Shown one piece after another: positions 1-8,606 of a stretch of 64,000 nt of DNA. The notes beneath the pieces are model-generated. The model saw only the letters and a program-made list of their open reading frames with translations, made no database searches and was not told the DNA's origin. Positions within the stretch are counted from its first letter, which is position 1; each line of letters begins with the position of its first letter. The position numbers were made by a program, and so were the translations under genes. Source of the stretch: Muricoccus harenae. Lineage in GTDB: Bacteria > Pseudomonadota > Alphaproteobacteria > Acetobacterales > Acetobacteraceae. The stretch is taken from assembly GCF_009848505.1 (NCBI RefSeq), contig NZ_WWDL01000004.1:62001-126000 (forward strand), written 5' to 3'.

Positions 1-1560
1 GTCGGCGCGTGCCTCATGCATCAGGCCGCGCCGCATGGCCCAGATGTTCGTCTGGATGTGGATGGGGATGACCCCAACATCCTCCGCCGCGATCCGCTGG
101 GCATCGAGCACCAGCTTCTCGCGCTTCTCCTCGTCCAACTCCGTCAGCGAGGCCTCAAGCAGGCGGTCCACCTCGGGGTTGGAATAGCGCCCGCGGTTGG
201 AGGCGCCCCAGCCCTTCTCCGCGCTCACTGTCGCAAGGATGTTGCGCAGCGGGTGGGAGCCGTCCGGGTTGGAGCCCCAGCCGATCAGATGGGCCGAGAA
301 CTCGGACCGGGCGGCGCGGCCGACGAAGACGGCCCAGGTCTGCCCCTCCACCGCGGCACGGACGCCGACGCGGGTCCACATCTGCCCGATCGCCTGGATG
401 ATCCGGCCGTCATTGATGTAGCGGTCGTTCGGGCCGTTGAGCTGCATGCGGAAGCCGTTCGGATAGCCGGCCTCGGCCAGCAGGCGCTTCGCACCCTCCG
501 GGTCGTAGCGGGTGGGCTGCACATCCGGCACGTGGCCGGGCACGCCGGGCGGCAGGAACTGGCCTGCCGGCGTCGCCGCCCCCTCCATCACCCGTTCCAC
601 GATCGCCTGCCGGTCGATCGCCATCGACAGGGCCCGCCGCACCCGAACATCGCGCAACGGGTTCCGTCCCAGCGGCTTGCCGTCATTGTCGGTGATGAAG
701 GGCGAGTTCTCGTTCGGCCCCCGCAGGTGGTCAAGGCCGAGGAAGATCAGCCGCAGTCCCACCACCTCACTCAGCGTCACCCGCTGGTCCTGCCGCAGCT
801 TCGCCAGATCCGTGGTCGGCACCTGGTCGATGAAGTCCACGTCGCCGGCCAGCAGCGCGGCGGTGCGGGCCGCGTCATTGGTGATCATGCGGTAGTTCAC
901 GCGCTGGAAGGCAGGCGCGCCGCCCCAATAGGCGTCGTGCCGCGCGAACTCGATCCGCTCGCCGTTCCGGTGCGAGACCACGCGCCAGGGGCCCGTGCCG
1001 ATCGCGGTCTTGCCCGAGTTGAAGTCCTCCGTCGCCGCGCCCTCATGCGTCTCCTTATCCAGGATGCGCACATTGGTCATGTCCAGCGGCAGCAGCGGAT
1101 GCGGCGCCGTGGTGTGAAAGCGGATGGTCAGCGGATCGACGATCTCGATCCGCTGGATCGGCCGCGCATACACCGCGAAGGAGGAAGGGGCGTTCGGAAC
1201 ATTGGGGAGACGGCCCAGGGTGAAGGCCACATCCTCCGCCGTGAAGGGATTGCCGTTGTGGAACTTCACGCCCGGCCGCAGCTTGAACTCCCAGGTGGTC
1301 GGGCCGGTGGCCCGCCACTCCGTCGCAAGCCCGGGCACCCGGCGCGCCTGCGCATCGGTGTTCACCAGCTTGTCGAAGATCATGTCCGCGACGGCGTTGT
1401 TGGGCGAAAGCTGGTGGTAATGAGGGTCCAGCGAGGTCACCGGCGCGCCCACGGCCATGGTCAAGGTCTGCGCCTGGGCGCCGGAGAGTGCCTGGCCGGG
1501 CAGCTCTGCCCCGGACAGGGCAGAAACGGCCACGGTGGCAGCCAATAGCAGCTTCCTCAT
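1..1560 (-). CDS. Peptide-type ABC transporter solute-binding protein (SBP family 5), 3' end off window
   Basis: The predicted product is a periplasmic binding protein of the dipeptide/oligopeptide (SBP_bac_5) family, which delivers peptides or similar solutes to an inner-membrane ABC permease. Translation starts at an ATG preceded by AGGAGA about 7 nt upstream and gives a Sec-type leader (MRKLLLAATVAVSALSG, with cleavage probably near AQA). Family signatures follow: VTSLDPHYH near the mature N-terminus, WEFKLRPGVKFHNG, FTAEDVAFTL, AIGTGP, and NDAARTAALLAGDVDFID. At least 520 residues are visible with no stop before the window edge. Only a short C-terminal piece is probably missing, since the last visible residues (LMHEARAD) match a position about 10 residues from the end of the neighbouring paralogue. 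By eye it is roughly two-thirds identical to the next gene, 62 bp upstream in the same orientation, so a local duplication is likely. The substrate cannot be read from sequence. Confidence 0.9.
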   Translation of the reverse strand, partial: MRKLLLAATVAVSALSGAELPGQALSGAQAQTLTMAVGAPVTSLDPHYHQLSPNNAVADMIFDKLVNTDAQARRVPGLATEWRATGPTTWEFKLRPGVKFHNGNPFTAEDVAFTLGRLPNVPNAPSSFAVYARPIQRIEIVDPLTIRFHTTAPHPLLPLDMTNVRILDKETHEGAATEDFNSGKTAIGTGPWRVVSHRNGERIEFARHDAYWGGAPAFQRVNYRMITNDAARTAALLAGDVDFIDQVPTTDLAKLRQDQRVTLSEVVGLRLIFLGLDHLRGPNENSPFITDNDGKPLGRNPLRDVRVRRALSMAIDRQAIVERVMEGAATPAGQFLPPGVPGHVPDVQPTRYDPEGAKRLLAEAGYPNGFRMQLNGPNDRYINDGRIIQAIGQMWTRVGVRAAVEGQTWAVFVGRAARSEFSAHLIGWGSNPDGSHPLRNILATVSAEKGWGASNRGRYSNPEVDRLLEASLTELDEEKREKLVLDAQRIAAEDVGVIPIHIQTNIWAMRRGLMHEARAD

Positions 1561-1622
1561 AGGCACTCTCCTGTGACGTTGACGATGATGGCGGTGACTT
1601 CGAATTCTGCCCTATCGGGCCC

Positions 1623-3209
1623 TCACGGAGCGGGTTGGATATCCTGTGCGCGGGTCAGCTCATCCGCGCGGGCCTCGTGCCGCAGCCCGCGGCGCATGGC
1701 CCAGATGTTCTTCTGGATATGGATGGGGATGATGCCGACATCATCCATGGCCAGGGTGGTCGCTTCGCGCAGCAATGCCTCGCGCTTCGTGTCGTCAAGC
1801 GTCCGCAGCGCCTCTTCCATTTTCGCGTCCATGGCGGGGTTGCTGTAGCGCCCGCGGTTGGAGCCGCCGAAGCCGCGCTGGGCGTTATAGGTGGCCAGCA
1901 GCGACCGCAGCGGGCTGGTCGGCTCGCCGGAGGAGGTGCCCCAGCCCACCAGCATCGCCGAAAGCTCCTGCCGCCCGGCCCGCGCCACGAAGGTGGCCCA
2001 GGGCTGCGCCTCAATGCTCGTGCGGATGCCAATCCGCGTCCACATTTGGCCGACAGCCTGGATGATCCGCGAATCGTTCATGTAACGGTCGTTCGGGCCG
2101 TGCAGGGTGATGCGGAAGCCGTTCGGGTAGCCGGCCTCGGCCAACAGGCGCTTGGCGGTATCCGCATCGGCACGGCCGGCCGTCCGGTCGGGCAGGGCGC
2201 CGAAGGCGGTGGGCGGAAGCAGCTGCGTCGAGGGCAGGGAGGCCCCCTCCATCACCCGATCCGTGATTGCCTGGCGGTCGATCGACATGGACAGCGCCCG
2301 GCGTACCCGCACGTCGCGCAGCGGGTTGCGCGGCAGCGGCTTGCCGTCATTGTCGAAGGTGAAGGGCGAGGCGGTGTCCCGGGAATGGTCCAGCGCCAGG
2401 AAGATCAGCCGGAGCCCGTTCGCCTCGCTCAGCTGCACGCGGTTGTCGCCGCGCAGCTTGGCGATGTCGCTGGTGGGCACTTGATCGATGAAGTCCACAT
2501 CGCCGGAGAGCAGCGCGGCGGTGCGCGCCGCATCATTGGTGATCATCTGGTAGTTCACCCGCTCCCAATGCGGGCGGGGGCCAAAATAGGCGTCGTTGCG
2601 GCCGTACTCGATCCGGTTGCCGATGCGGTGGCTCAGCACGCGGAAGGGGCCGGTGCCGATCGCGAGCTTGCCCGAGTTGAAATCCTCGGTCAGCGGATTG
2701 GCATGGGTCTCGCTGTCCAGCATCTGAATCTGCCCGAGATCGACGGGCAGGAGCGGGTAGGGGCCATTGGTGTGGAAGCGCACCGTCAGCGGGTCCACCA
2801 CCTCCACGCGCTGGATGGCGCGGGTGTAGATGCCATAGGAGGACGGGCTGTTCGGCACCGTCGGCACGCGGGCGATGGTGAAGGCCACGTCCTCGGCCGT
2901 GAAGGCGTTGCCGTTATGGAAGGTGACGTTCGGGCGGAGCTTAAACTCCCACACGTTCTCCGCCACCGGCTTCCAGCTTTCCGCCAGCCGGGCCTGCACG
3001 CGGGCCTGCGCGTCAAAGGCGGTCAGGCTGTCGAACAGCATGTCTGCCACCGCATAGTTCGGCGACAGCGCATGGTAATGTGGATCGAGCGAGGTGACGG
3101 GCGCGCCGACCGCGAGATTCAGCGTCTGCGCTGCCGCCCCAGCGACAGAACCAGGCACCACGAATGCCGAAAAGGCGGCCGCGATGGCCACCGATACAAA
3201 ATTTTTCAT
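1623..3209 (-). CDS. Peptide-type ABC transporter solute-binding protein (SBP family 5)
   Basis: This 528-aa periplasmic SBP_bac_5 protein has an N-terminal Sec signal (MKNFVSVAIAAAFSAFVV, cleavage probably after GAAAQ). The conserved blocks of its paralogues are intact: VTSLDPHYH, WEFKLRPNVTFHNG, FTAEDVAFTI, AIGTGPFRV, ARTAALLSGDVDFIDQVP, and an ALSMSIDRQAI helix. It ends close to a complete family member (QDIQPAP). A GGGGGA sequence lies just upstream of the ATG. It would be transcribed ahead of the gene that ends at the window edge. It is divergent from a third paralogue starting at 3318, with about 108 bp between them that must hold both promoters. No permease or ATPase lies in the window, so the transporter partners are either beyond the left edge or elsewhere. 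Peptides, opines or nickel-type ligands are all possible for this family. Confidence 0.93.
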   Translation of the reverse strand: MKNFVSVAIAAAFSAFVVPGSVAGAAAQTLNLAVGAPVTSLDPHYHALSPNYAVADMLFDSLTAFDAQARVQARLAESWKPVAENVWEFKLRPNVTFHNGNAFTAEDVAFTIARVPTVPNSPSSYGIYTRAIQRVEVVDPLTVRFHTNGPYPLLPVDLGQIQMLDSETHANPLTEDFNSGKLAIGTGPFRVLSHRIGNRIEYGRNDAYFGPRPHWERVNYQMITNDAARTAALLSGDVDFIDQVPTSDIAKLRGDNRVQLSEANGLRLIFLALDHSRDTASPFTFDNDGKPLPRNPLRDVRVRRALSMSIDRQAITDRVMEGASLPSTQLLPPTAFGALPDRTAGRADADTAKRLLAEAGYPNGFRITLHGPNDRYMNDSRIIQAVGQMWTRIGIRTSIEAQPWATFVARAGRQELSAMLVGWGTSSGEPTSPLRSLLATYNAQRGFGGSNRGRYSNPAMDAKMEEALRTLDDTKREALLREATTLAMDDVGIIPIHIQKNIWAMRRGLRHEARADELTRAQDIQPAP

Positions 3210-3317
3210 TCAGTCCCCCCGGGTATCCCGATGGCGCCTTCCCTGGCCGCTTCTAGCAGTCTGCCCGCCGTGCCGCTAGTTTGCGTCAGCCAAGATTAAA
3301 ACCAGGAGAGCTTAAGC

Positions 3318-4940
3318 ATGCCCGCTCCGATCACCCGCCGCCTTTTCGTGACGGCCCCCGCCGCCATGGCGGCCATCACGGGGGGCCTTGCCCCGGCCGT
3401 GGCCGATGCCCAGGCCACGCCGGCCTCGGCGAACCGCCCGCTCGTCATCGGGATCGGCGGCGCCGTCACCTCTCTCGACCCGCACTTCTACAATGCGGCC
3501 CCGAACAACGGCCTTGCAATGCATCTCTTTGATCGCCTTGTGGAGCGAGATGCGGCCGCCCGCCTGTATCCCGGCCTTGCTCTCAGCTGGACCCCGGTTT
3601 CGAACACGGTTTGGGAGTTCAAGCTCCGCCCCGGCGTGAAGTGGCACGACGGCAAGGACTTCACCGCCGACGACGTGGCCTTCACCATCGAGCGCGTGCC
3701 GAACGTCCTCGGCTCCCCCGGCGGCTTCGGCGGCTTCATCCGCGCCATCCAGCGGGTCGAGGTGGTCGATCCGCTGACGATCCGCTTCCATACCGCAGCG
3801 CCGCATCCGCTGCTCCCGAACGAGCTGGCGGGCGTCGCCGTGATTTCCCGCCATGCGGGCACGGGCGCGAACCCGGAGGACTACAACTCCGGCAAGGCTG
3901 CCATCGGCACCGGTCCCTACAAGCTGGCCTCCTACTCCGCCGGCGATCGCACGGAACTGGTTCGCAACGACGCCTGGTTCGGCCCGAAGCAGCCCTGGCC
4001 CGCCGTTTCCTACCGCTTCATCGGCAATGACAGCGGCCGCACGGCCGCCTTGCTCGCCGGCGACGTGGACATGATCGACCAAGTGCCGACCAGCGACATC
4101 GCGAAGCTGCGCCGCGACAACCGCGTCAAGCTGGCCGAGGTGCAGGGCGTTCGCGTGATCTACCTGTTCCCGGACTACTCGCGCGACGGCAATCTGCCCT
4201 TCGTCACGGATAACGACGGCAAGCCCCTGCCGACGAACCCGTTCAAGGACATCCGGGTCCGTCAGGCACTGTCCATGGCGATCAACCGCGAGGCGATCTG
4301 CCGCCAGATCATGGAAGGCACTGCCGCCCCGACCGGCCAGTGGCTGCCTCCGGGCGCCTTCGGCTATAATCCGGAGGTGAAGCCGACGCCGTTCAATGCC
4401 GAGCGCGCCAAGGCCCTGCTGGCCGAGGCCGGTTACCCGAATGGCTTCAAGCTCACCCTGCACGGCCCGAACGACCGCTACCCGAATGATTCCCGCACCA
4501 TCCAGGCTGTCGCGCAGATGTGGCAGCGGATCGGCATCCAGACCCAGGTGGAGGCGCTGCCCTGGGCCAGCTTCTCTGTCCGCAACAGCAGGCAGGAATA
4601 CGCAATCCGCCTGCTCGGCTGGGGCAGCACGACCGGCGAGGCCTCCTACACGCTGGTCAACATCGTCGGTACCTACGATGCGGCGAAGCGCATGGGTGCC
4701 AGCAACAACGCCCGCTACAGCAACCCGGAACTGGACGCTTTGACCGCCCGCGCGGTCTCCACGCTGGACGACAGCGAGCGTGAGAAGCTCCTCCAGCAGG
4801 CTGTGAAGATGGCCATGGACGACCTGGCCTTCATCCCGCTCCACCAGCTGGTGAATGTCTGGGCCCTAAAGCGCGACCTGAACTACGAGGCCCGCGCCGA
4901 CGAGCGCACCATCGCCATGGCCGCCAGCCCGGCGGCCTGA
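3318..4940 (+). CDS. Peptide-type ABC transporter solute-binding protein (SBP family 5), Tat-type signal
   Basis: This is the third SBP_bac_5 paralogue, 540 aa, with an ATG preceded by AGGAGA. Its leader differs from the other two: TRRLFVTAPAAMAAITGG carries a twin-arginine motif, so export through Tat is likely rather than Sec. The mature part shows the same blocks (VTSLDPHFYN, WEFKLRPGVKWHDG, FTADDVAFTIERVPNV, AIGTGPYKL, DMIDQVPTSDIAKLR). By eye it is more distant, with about half of the residues shared with the other two. It stands alone on the + strand and is followed by a perfect 12-bp hairpin. It therefore looks like a single-gene unit whose product must dock on permeases encoded elsewhere. 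Confidence 0.92.
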   Translation: MPAPITRRLFVTAPAAMAAITGGLAPAVADAQATPASANRPLVIGIGGAVTSLDPHFYNAAPNNGLAMHLFDRLVERDAAARLYPGLALSWTPVSNTVWEFKLRPGVKWHDGKDFTADDVAFTIERVPNVLGSPGGFGGFIRAIQRVEVVDPLTIRFHTAAPHPLLPNELAGVAVISRHAGTGANPEDYNSGKAAIGTGPYKLASYSAGDRTELVRNDAWFGPKQPWPAVSYRFIGNDSGRTAALLAGDVDMIDQVPTSDIAKLRRDNRVKLAEVQGVRVIYLFPDYSRDGNLPFVTDNDGKPLPTNPFKDIRVRQALSMAINREAICRQIMEGTAAPTGQWLPPGAFGYNPEVKPTPFNAERAKALLAEAGYPNGFKLTLHGPNDRYPNDSRTIQAVAQMWQRIGIQTQVEALPWASFSVRNSRQEYAIRLLGWGSTTGEASYTLVNIVGTYDAAKRMGASNNARYSNPELDALTARAVSTLDDSEREKLLQQAVKMAMDDLAFIPLHQLVNVWALKRDLNYEARADERTIAMAASPAA

Positions 4941-4947
4941 ACGGGCC

Positions 4948-4976
4948 GGCGCCCCGGGCCTTCCGCCCGGGGCGCC
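4948..4976. terminator. Perfect 12-bp GC hairpin between convergent genes
   Basis: GGCGCCCCGGGC (4948-4959) pairs exactly with GCCCGGGGCGCC (4965-4976) around a 5-nt loop. It lies 7 bp after the stop of the binding protein and before the end of the convergent Lrp-type gene. No T-run follows on either strand, so it may act as a pause or 3' stabiliser rather than a full intrinsic terminator. Confidence 0.55.
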
Positions 4977-5034
4977 ACCCATCGTTCACAAGACGATTGA
5001 AAGCAGGACGGCGAGCCTCGTTTTTCGGTCTGCC

Positions 5035-5499
5035 TTATTCCTCGTCCGCCTCGGCCACCGGAAGGATCATTGTCTCCTTCGTGGAGGACAGCGCCACGAC
5101 GATATCCGTCCTCTCCACGCCGGACTGGCTCCGCACCTCATCGGCGACAAACCGCTCCAGCGCCGCCAGGTCCGGCAGGCGCAGCTTCAGCATGTAGTCC
5201 CAGGGACCGCTGACCGCGTGGCACTCCAGCACCACCTCGGCCCGGCGCATTGCCTTGCGGAAGGTGCCCTCGTCCCGGCCCGGCTTCATTCCGACCATCA
5301 CGAAGGCCAAAAGGGCGCAGCCCACGGCCGAAGGGTCCAGCGCGGCGTGCCAGCCGCGAATGGTGCCGCGTTCCTCCAGCCGCTTCACGCGCTCGGCCGT
5401 CGCCGATACGGATAGGCCGGCCACTTTGGACAGCTCCGCCAGCCCTGCGGCGCCGTCCTGCTGCACAGCGATCAGGATATTGCGATCAATCTCGTCCAT
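5035..5499 (-). CDS. Lrp/AsnC family transcriptional regulator
   Basis: This 154-aa protein has the standard two-domain layout of the feast/famine regulators. The N-terminal winged helix-turn-helix begins MDEIDRNILIAVQQDG and continues through LAELSKVAGLSVSATAERVKRLEERG. The C-terminal RAM (ligand-binding, oligomerising) domain includes CHAVSGPWDYMLKLR and a final beta strand near TDIVVALSSTKET. Members bind amino acids and control amino-acid transport and catabolism genes. Length is normal for the family (about 150-165). It is convergent with the Tat-exported peptide-binding protein, and the next gene upstream is a DedA-like protein on the same strand, so its target is not obvious from position. 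Regulation of the neighbouring peptide-binding genes is possible but unproven. Confidence 0.93.
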   Translation of the reverse strand: MDEIDRNILIAVQQDGAAGLAELSKVAGLSVSATAERVKRLEERGTIRGWHAALDPSAVGCALLAFVMVGMKPGRDEGTFRKAMRRAEVVLECHAVSGPWDYMLKLRLPDLAALERFVADEVRSQSGVERTDIVVALSSTKETMILPVAEADEE

Positions 5500-5631
5500 G
5501 GGATGCAGAGTAGGGCCTGAAGGGCTCTTGGGAAATCACCGGGATGCAACCATTCCGGGGAGAGGGGTCGCTGGGGTGGCTCCCGGCGACCCCGATGAGC
5601 GGGCCATGCGGCCCGCGGGGCCCGGACTGCC

Positions 5632-6201
5632 TCAGAGAACCATGGCCGTCCGGGCCAGCCGACGTTTGCGGTAGAAGCGGCGGAACAGGAACACGCCCAG
5701 GATCACGAGCGCGGCGCCGGCGATGAAGTGGAACAGCCGCTCCGGCCCGATGAGCGCGCCCAGATACCAGCCCGCCGCGACGAAGCTGCTCGCCCAGACC
5801 CCGGCTGCGATGAAGTTCAGCAGGGCGAAGCGCAGCCGCCCCATCCCTGCCAGCCCGCAGGCGGCGGCGGCGACATTGCGGATGCCGTAGAGGAACCGGA
5901 AGGTGAGCACGAACAGCGTGCCGTATTGCAGCAGCATGGCGGTTGCGCTCGCCATCTTCGCCTCGGCTTTGGGATAGCGCTTCACGAGGCGCGGGCCATA
6001 GCGCCGGCCCAGGGTGAACCAGGTCTGGTCCCCCAGGAAGGAACCCAGCCAGACCGACCCCATGAGGAGCCATGGGTCGACCACGCCCGTCATCGCTCCG
6101 ATGGCCGCTGCGGCCAGGACAAAGGTCTCACCTTCGAAGAACGCCCAGAGGGCGGCCAGCAGATAGGCAGCCGCGCCCCAATCAGCCCATAACTCCGCCA
6201 C
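5632..6201 (-). CDS. DedA/VTT-domain inner-membrane protein
   Basis: This small polytopic membrane protein of the DedA (SNARE-associated/VTT) family is about 189 aa if it starts at the GTG at 6201, which has GGGGGC upstream. A GTG at 6237 would add 12 residues but has no visible ribosome site. Features seen are the entrance helix with FFEGETFVLAAAAIGAM, the motif GSFLGDQTWFTLGRRYG (family F/GxxxG and charged re-entrant segment), the RFLYGIRNVAAAACGLAGM block, and a basic tail RRFYRKRRLA. Family members are implicated in membrane potential and lipid-carrier (undecaprenyl-phosphate or phospholipid) flipping. It is encoded between Lrp and the decarboxylase, all on the minus strand, with its own upstream region of about 190 bp that contains an inverted pair CGCACAA/TTGTGCG (6271-6277 and 6294-6300). 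Confidence 0.85.
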   Translation of the reverse strand: MAELWADWGAAAYLLAALWAFFEGETFVLAAAAIGAMTGVVDPWLLMGSVWLGSFLGDQTWFTLGRRYGPRLVKRYPKAEAKMASATAMLLQYGTLFVLTFRFLYGIRNVAAAACGLAGMGRLRFALLNFIAAGVWASSFVAAGWYLGALIGPERLFHFIAGAALVILGVFLFRRFYRKRRLARTAMVL

Positions 6202-6315
6202 GCCAGCCCCCGGTCTTTTGCCGTATCTTACCGACACGTCATGCGCACGGAAGCAGAATCATCACCGCGTCGCACAATACGAGACCGATTCTTTTGTGCG
6301 GATCGCCAGGAACGC

Positions 6316-6348
6316 AAAAAAGCAAAGGGGCGCCTCGCGGCGCCCCTT
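6316..6348 (-). terminator. Intrinsic terminator of the decarboxylase gene
   Basis: Read on the minus strand, a perfect 10-bp stem AAGGGGCGCC/GGCGCCCCTT (arms 6339-6348 and 6325-6334 in + coordinates, 4-nt loop) is followed within 3 nt by a TTTTTT tract (6316-6321). It starts about 45 bp after the decarboxylase stop. Orientation of the T-run shows it serves the minus strand. Confidence 0.85.
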
Positions 6349-6394
6349 CGGTTCGGTAGCATGGAACAGGCGCCGGGTGGCAGCCCTTCCAGGC

Positions 6395-7525
6395 TCAGAT
6401 GTAGTGTTCGGCCAGCGGCGCGAAGCCGTTGAAGCCCTGGCTGGCATAGGTGGTCACATAAGCCCCCGTCGCCAGGATCTCGATCCGGTCGCCGGGCTGG
6501 AGCTTCGCCGGCAGCCGGTAGTTCGACTTCTCGTAGAGAGTGTCGGTGCTGTCGCAGGTCGGGCCCGCGATCGTCACCGGCCCTTCCTCCGAGCCGTCAT
6601 GCGGAGTGCGGAAGGCATACTTGATCGCCTCGCCCTCCGTCTCCGCCAGGCCGCCGAAGCGCCCGATGTCCAGGTAGACCCAGCGGACCGGATCGTCCTT
6701 CGCCTTGCGGGAGACCAGCACCACCTCGGCCGACACCACCGCCGCATCCGCCGCGATGAAGCGCCCGGGCTCCACCACGATGTCCGGCAGGGCATTGCCG
6801 AAATGCTTCGCCATGGCGCCCATGATCGCGTCGCCGAAGGCGTCGATCTCCGGCACCTCCGAGCGGTAGCGCACGGGGTAGCCGCCGCCCAGGTTCACCA
6901 TGCGTACCTTCACCCCGGCCTCCTTGAGGTCGGTGAAGAGCATGGCGACCTTAGCGATCGCCGCCTCATAGGCTGCCGTGTTGGTCTGTTGGCTGCCGAC
7001 ATGGAAGGAGAGGCCGAAGGGGTCCAGCCCCATCTCGCCCGCCTTCACCATCAGCTCGCGCGCCATCTCGACCTCGCAGCCGAACTTGCGCGACAGCGGC
7101 CACTCGGCACCATCATTGCCCACCAGGATGCGGCAATAAACGCGGGAGCCCGGCGCGGAGCGCGCCAGCTTCTCCAGCTCACCCTCGGAGTCGAAGGCGA
7201 ACATGCGCACCCCGCGCGCATAGGCGGCCTTGATGGCGCTCTCCTTCTTCACGGTGTTGCCGTAGGAGATGGAGCCCGCCTCCGCGCCGGCATCCAGCGC
7301 CGCCGAAACCTCCTCCCAGGAGGCCGCGTCGAAGCAGGAGCCGAGGTTCACCAGCCGCTCCAGAATCTGGTGCGCCGGGTTGGCCTTCACGGCATAATAG
7401 ATGCGGGCATGCGGCAGGGCCGCCTGCAGGCGCCGGTAGTTGGACTCGACGCGATCCACGTCGAGAACCAGGCACGGCGTGGCCGGCTGAACATTGGCCA
7501 GAAACTGCGCGATCTTCGGGGTCAT
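6395..7525 (-). CDS. Type III PLP-dependent ornithine/lysine decarboxylase
   Basis: This fold-type III (alanine-racemase-like barrel) amino-acid decarboxylase has 376 aa from the ATG at 7525, which has GGGGAGGG 8 nt upstream; an upstream ATG at 7546 lacks such a site. It converts ornithine to putrescine or lysine to cadaverine in the cytoplasm and supplies polyamines. The PLP lysine sits in IYYAVKANP near residue 45. The phosphate-binding and substrate loops are represented by FHVGSQQ, NLGGGYPVRY and EPGRF, and the active-site cysteine region by GPTCDSTDTLYE. Length matches bacterial and eukaryotic-type ODCs. A strong intrinsic terminator follows and a gene-free leader of about 345 bp precedes it, which suggests transcription on its own from a regulated promoter. 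Confidence 0.93.
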   Translation of the reverse strand: MTPKIAQFLANVQPATPCLVLDVDRVESNYRRLQAALPHARIYYAVKANPAHQILERLVNLGSCFDAASWEEVSAALDAGAEAGSISYGNTVKKESAIKAAYARGVRMFAFDSEGELEKLARSAPGSRVYCRILVGNDGAEWPLSRKFGCEVEMARELMVKAGEMGLDPFGLSFHVGSQQTNTAAYEAAIAKVAMLFTDLKEAGVKVRMVNLGGGYPVRYRSEVPEIDAFGDAIMGAMAKHFGNALPDIVVEPGRFIAADAAVVSAEVVLVSRKAKDDPVRWVYLDIGRFGGLAETEGEAIKYAFRTPHDGSEEGPVTIAGPTCDSTDTLYEKSNYRLPAKLQPGDRIEILATGAYVTTYASQGFNGFAPLAEHYI

Positions 7526-7870
7526 CGCACCACCCTCCCCATGCAAGGCGGCAGGCGTCCGCCATCGGCGGAACGGCCCTGCTCAGGTTGACGAACGGTC
7601 GAACGAACCAGCGACCAAAGTGAGAGCCCGTCGGCTTTCGCCTCCGGGGGTTGCCAGAACGCTTGACGTCGTTGCGTAACCTTGCGGGCCAGAGGCACGT
7701 GCGTACTGCGTCTGAGGCGGCAGATAGCCCCCGCGACCCGGGGGTGCAAGGCCTATCTCGTGGCGAGGCCCGATTTTTTTTGTGACACGTACAAAGAGCC
7801 GGAAAGCTCCCGGACGAAACCCTGTCCGGCCCGGCGAATTCGGGGCCGAAGCAGGTCCCGACCGGCCGGA
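7526..7870 (-). promoter_or_regulatory. Long untranslated region upstream of the decarboxylase
   Basis: These 345 bases between the decarboxylase start and the end of the tetR gene carry no convincing gene; short frames across it show no family signature. On the minus strand an A-rich block at about 7780-7788 (complement of an 8-T run) adjoins an imperfect hairpin with GGCCT/AGGCC arms (7751-7771). The remaining roughly 220 nt before the start codon could be a transcribed leader. In alphaproteobacteria the speF RNA motif lies upstream of this class of decarboxylase, so a structured leader is plausible, but I could not confirm the motif by eye. Confidence 0.35.
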
Positions 7871-8509
7871 TTACGGCGCGGACATCGTCTCCGGCACCCC
7901 GTAAGCACGCCGGAAAACCTCCACCGCCTGGTCCACGGTGGCCTGGATGGCCGAAGCCTCGGGCGGTGGGCCGCCCAGCACCGTGCGCAGGTACAATTCC
8001 CCCCGGAGCATCCCCATCAGGTGATCCGCGGCCACCGCGGGGTCGGCATCGGCCCGCAGGCGCCCCCGGCGCTGCTCCTCCGCCATGCGGCGCGACAGCC
8101 AGGCGCGGCCGGTGGCGGGGCCGGCGGCATAGAAGGCACGGGCCAGATCCGGGAAGCGCGCCGATTCGGCAATCACGATCCGATGGATGGCCATGCTGTC
8201 CGGATGCAGCAGGAAGCTCATCCAAAGCCGCCCGATCTCCCGCAGCGCGCCATCGGCCGATGGCGCGTGGGAGGCCATCTCCTCGCCCTGGGCGGCGATG
8301 GCGTTGCAACGGTCCTGTACGATCGCGCTGAACAGCGCCTCCTTGCCGGTGAAATGCGCGTAGAGCGTGGCCTTGGAGACGCCCGCCTCCTTCGCCAGCG
8401 CATCCATCGACACATTCGCATAGCCTGCGGCCATGAAGAGCCGGGCAGCGGCGGACAGGATGGCCGCCCGCTTGGGGGAAGTCTCGGCAGGGTGCAGGGC
8501 GGCGGACAA
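7871..8509 (-). CDS. TetR/AcrR family repressor of the adjacent efflux genes
   Basis: This is a cytoplasmic DNA-binding repressor of about 212 aa. The N-terminal TetR helix-turn-helix is clear (RAAILSAAARLFMAAGYANV, then MDALAKEAGVSKATLYAHF). The ligand/dimer domain continues with LFSAIVQDR and an acid C-terminal part (TetR_C-like). No ATG lies at the right place; the best start is the TTG at 8509, which has GGAG about 10 nt upstream, while the frame stays open well upstream through non-coding sequence. It is divergent from the HlyD/EmrA gene, and the space between them contains two perfect copies of one palindrome, the usual layout for an autoregulated repressor that also controls an efflux operon. 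The inducing drug is unknown. Confidence 0.9.
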   Translation of the reverse strand: MSAALHPAETSPKRAAILSAAARLFMAAGYANVSMDALAKEAGVSKATLYAHFTGKEALFSAIVQDRCNAIAAQGEEMASHAPSADGALREIGRLWMSFLLHPDSMAIHRIVIAESARFPDLARAFYAAGPATGRAWLSRRMAEEQRRGRLRADADPAVAADHLMGMLRGELYLRTVLGGPPPEASAIQATVDQAVEVFRRAYGVPETMSAP

Positions 8510-8548
8510 AGGCGGGGGAACTCCGGTCTGGCTGTCGTCATATTTGAT

Positions 8549-8563
8549 ACTGAACCGTTCAGT
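8549..8563. promoter_or_regulatory. Candidate TetR operator, copy 1
   Basis: ACTGAACCGTTCAGT is a perfect inverted repeat (7 bp arms, 1 bp centre), 39 bp upstream of the repressor start. Together with the second copy 58 bp away centre to centre it has the size and symmetry of a TetR-family operator. It overlaps where the repressor promoter should be. Confidence 0.75.
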
Positions 8564-8606
8564 TTTCCATGGACAGGACGCAAGGCCGGGACCATCTATC
8601 GACTGA

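Noticed and set aside
16-3299. Long open frames antisense to the binding proteins (about 510 and 554 codons)
   Set aside because: They are shadows created by GC-rich codon bias. The opposite strand carries complete, conserved binding proteins with signal peptides and ribosome sites.
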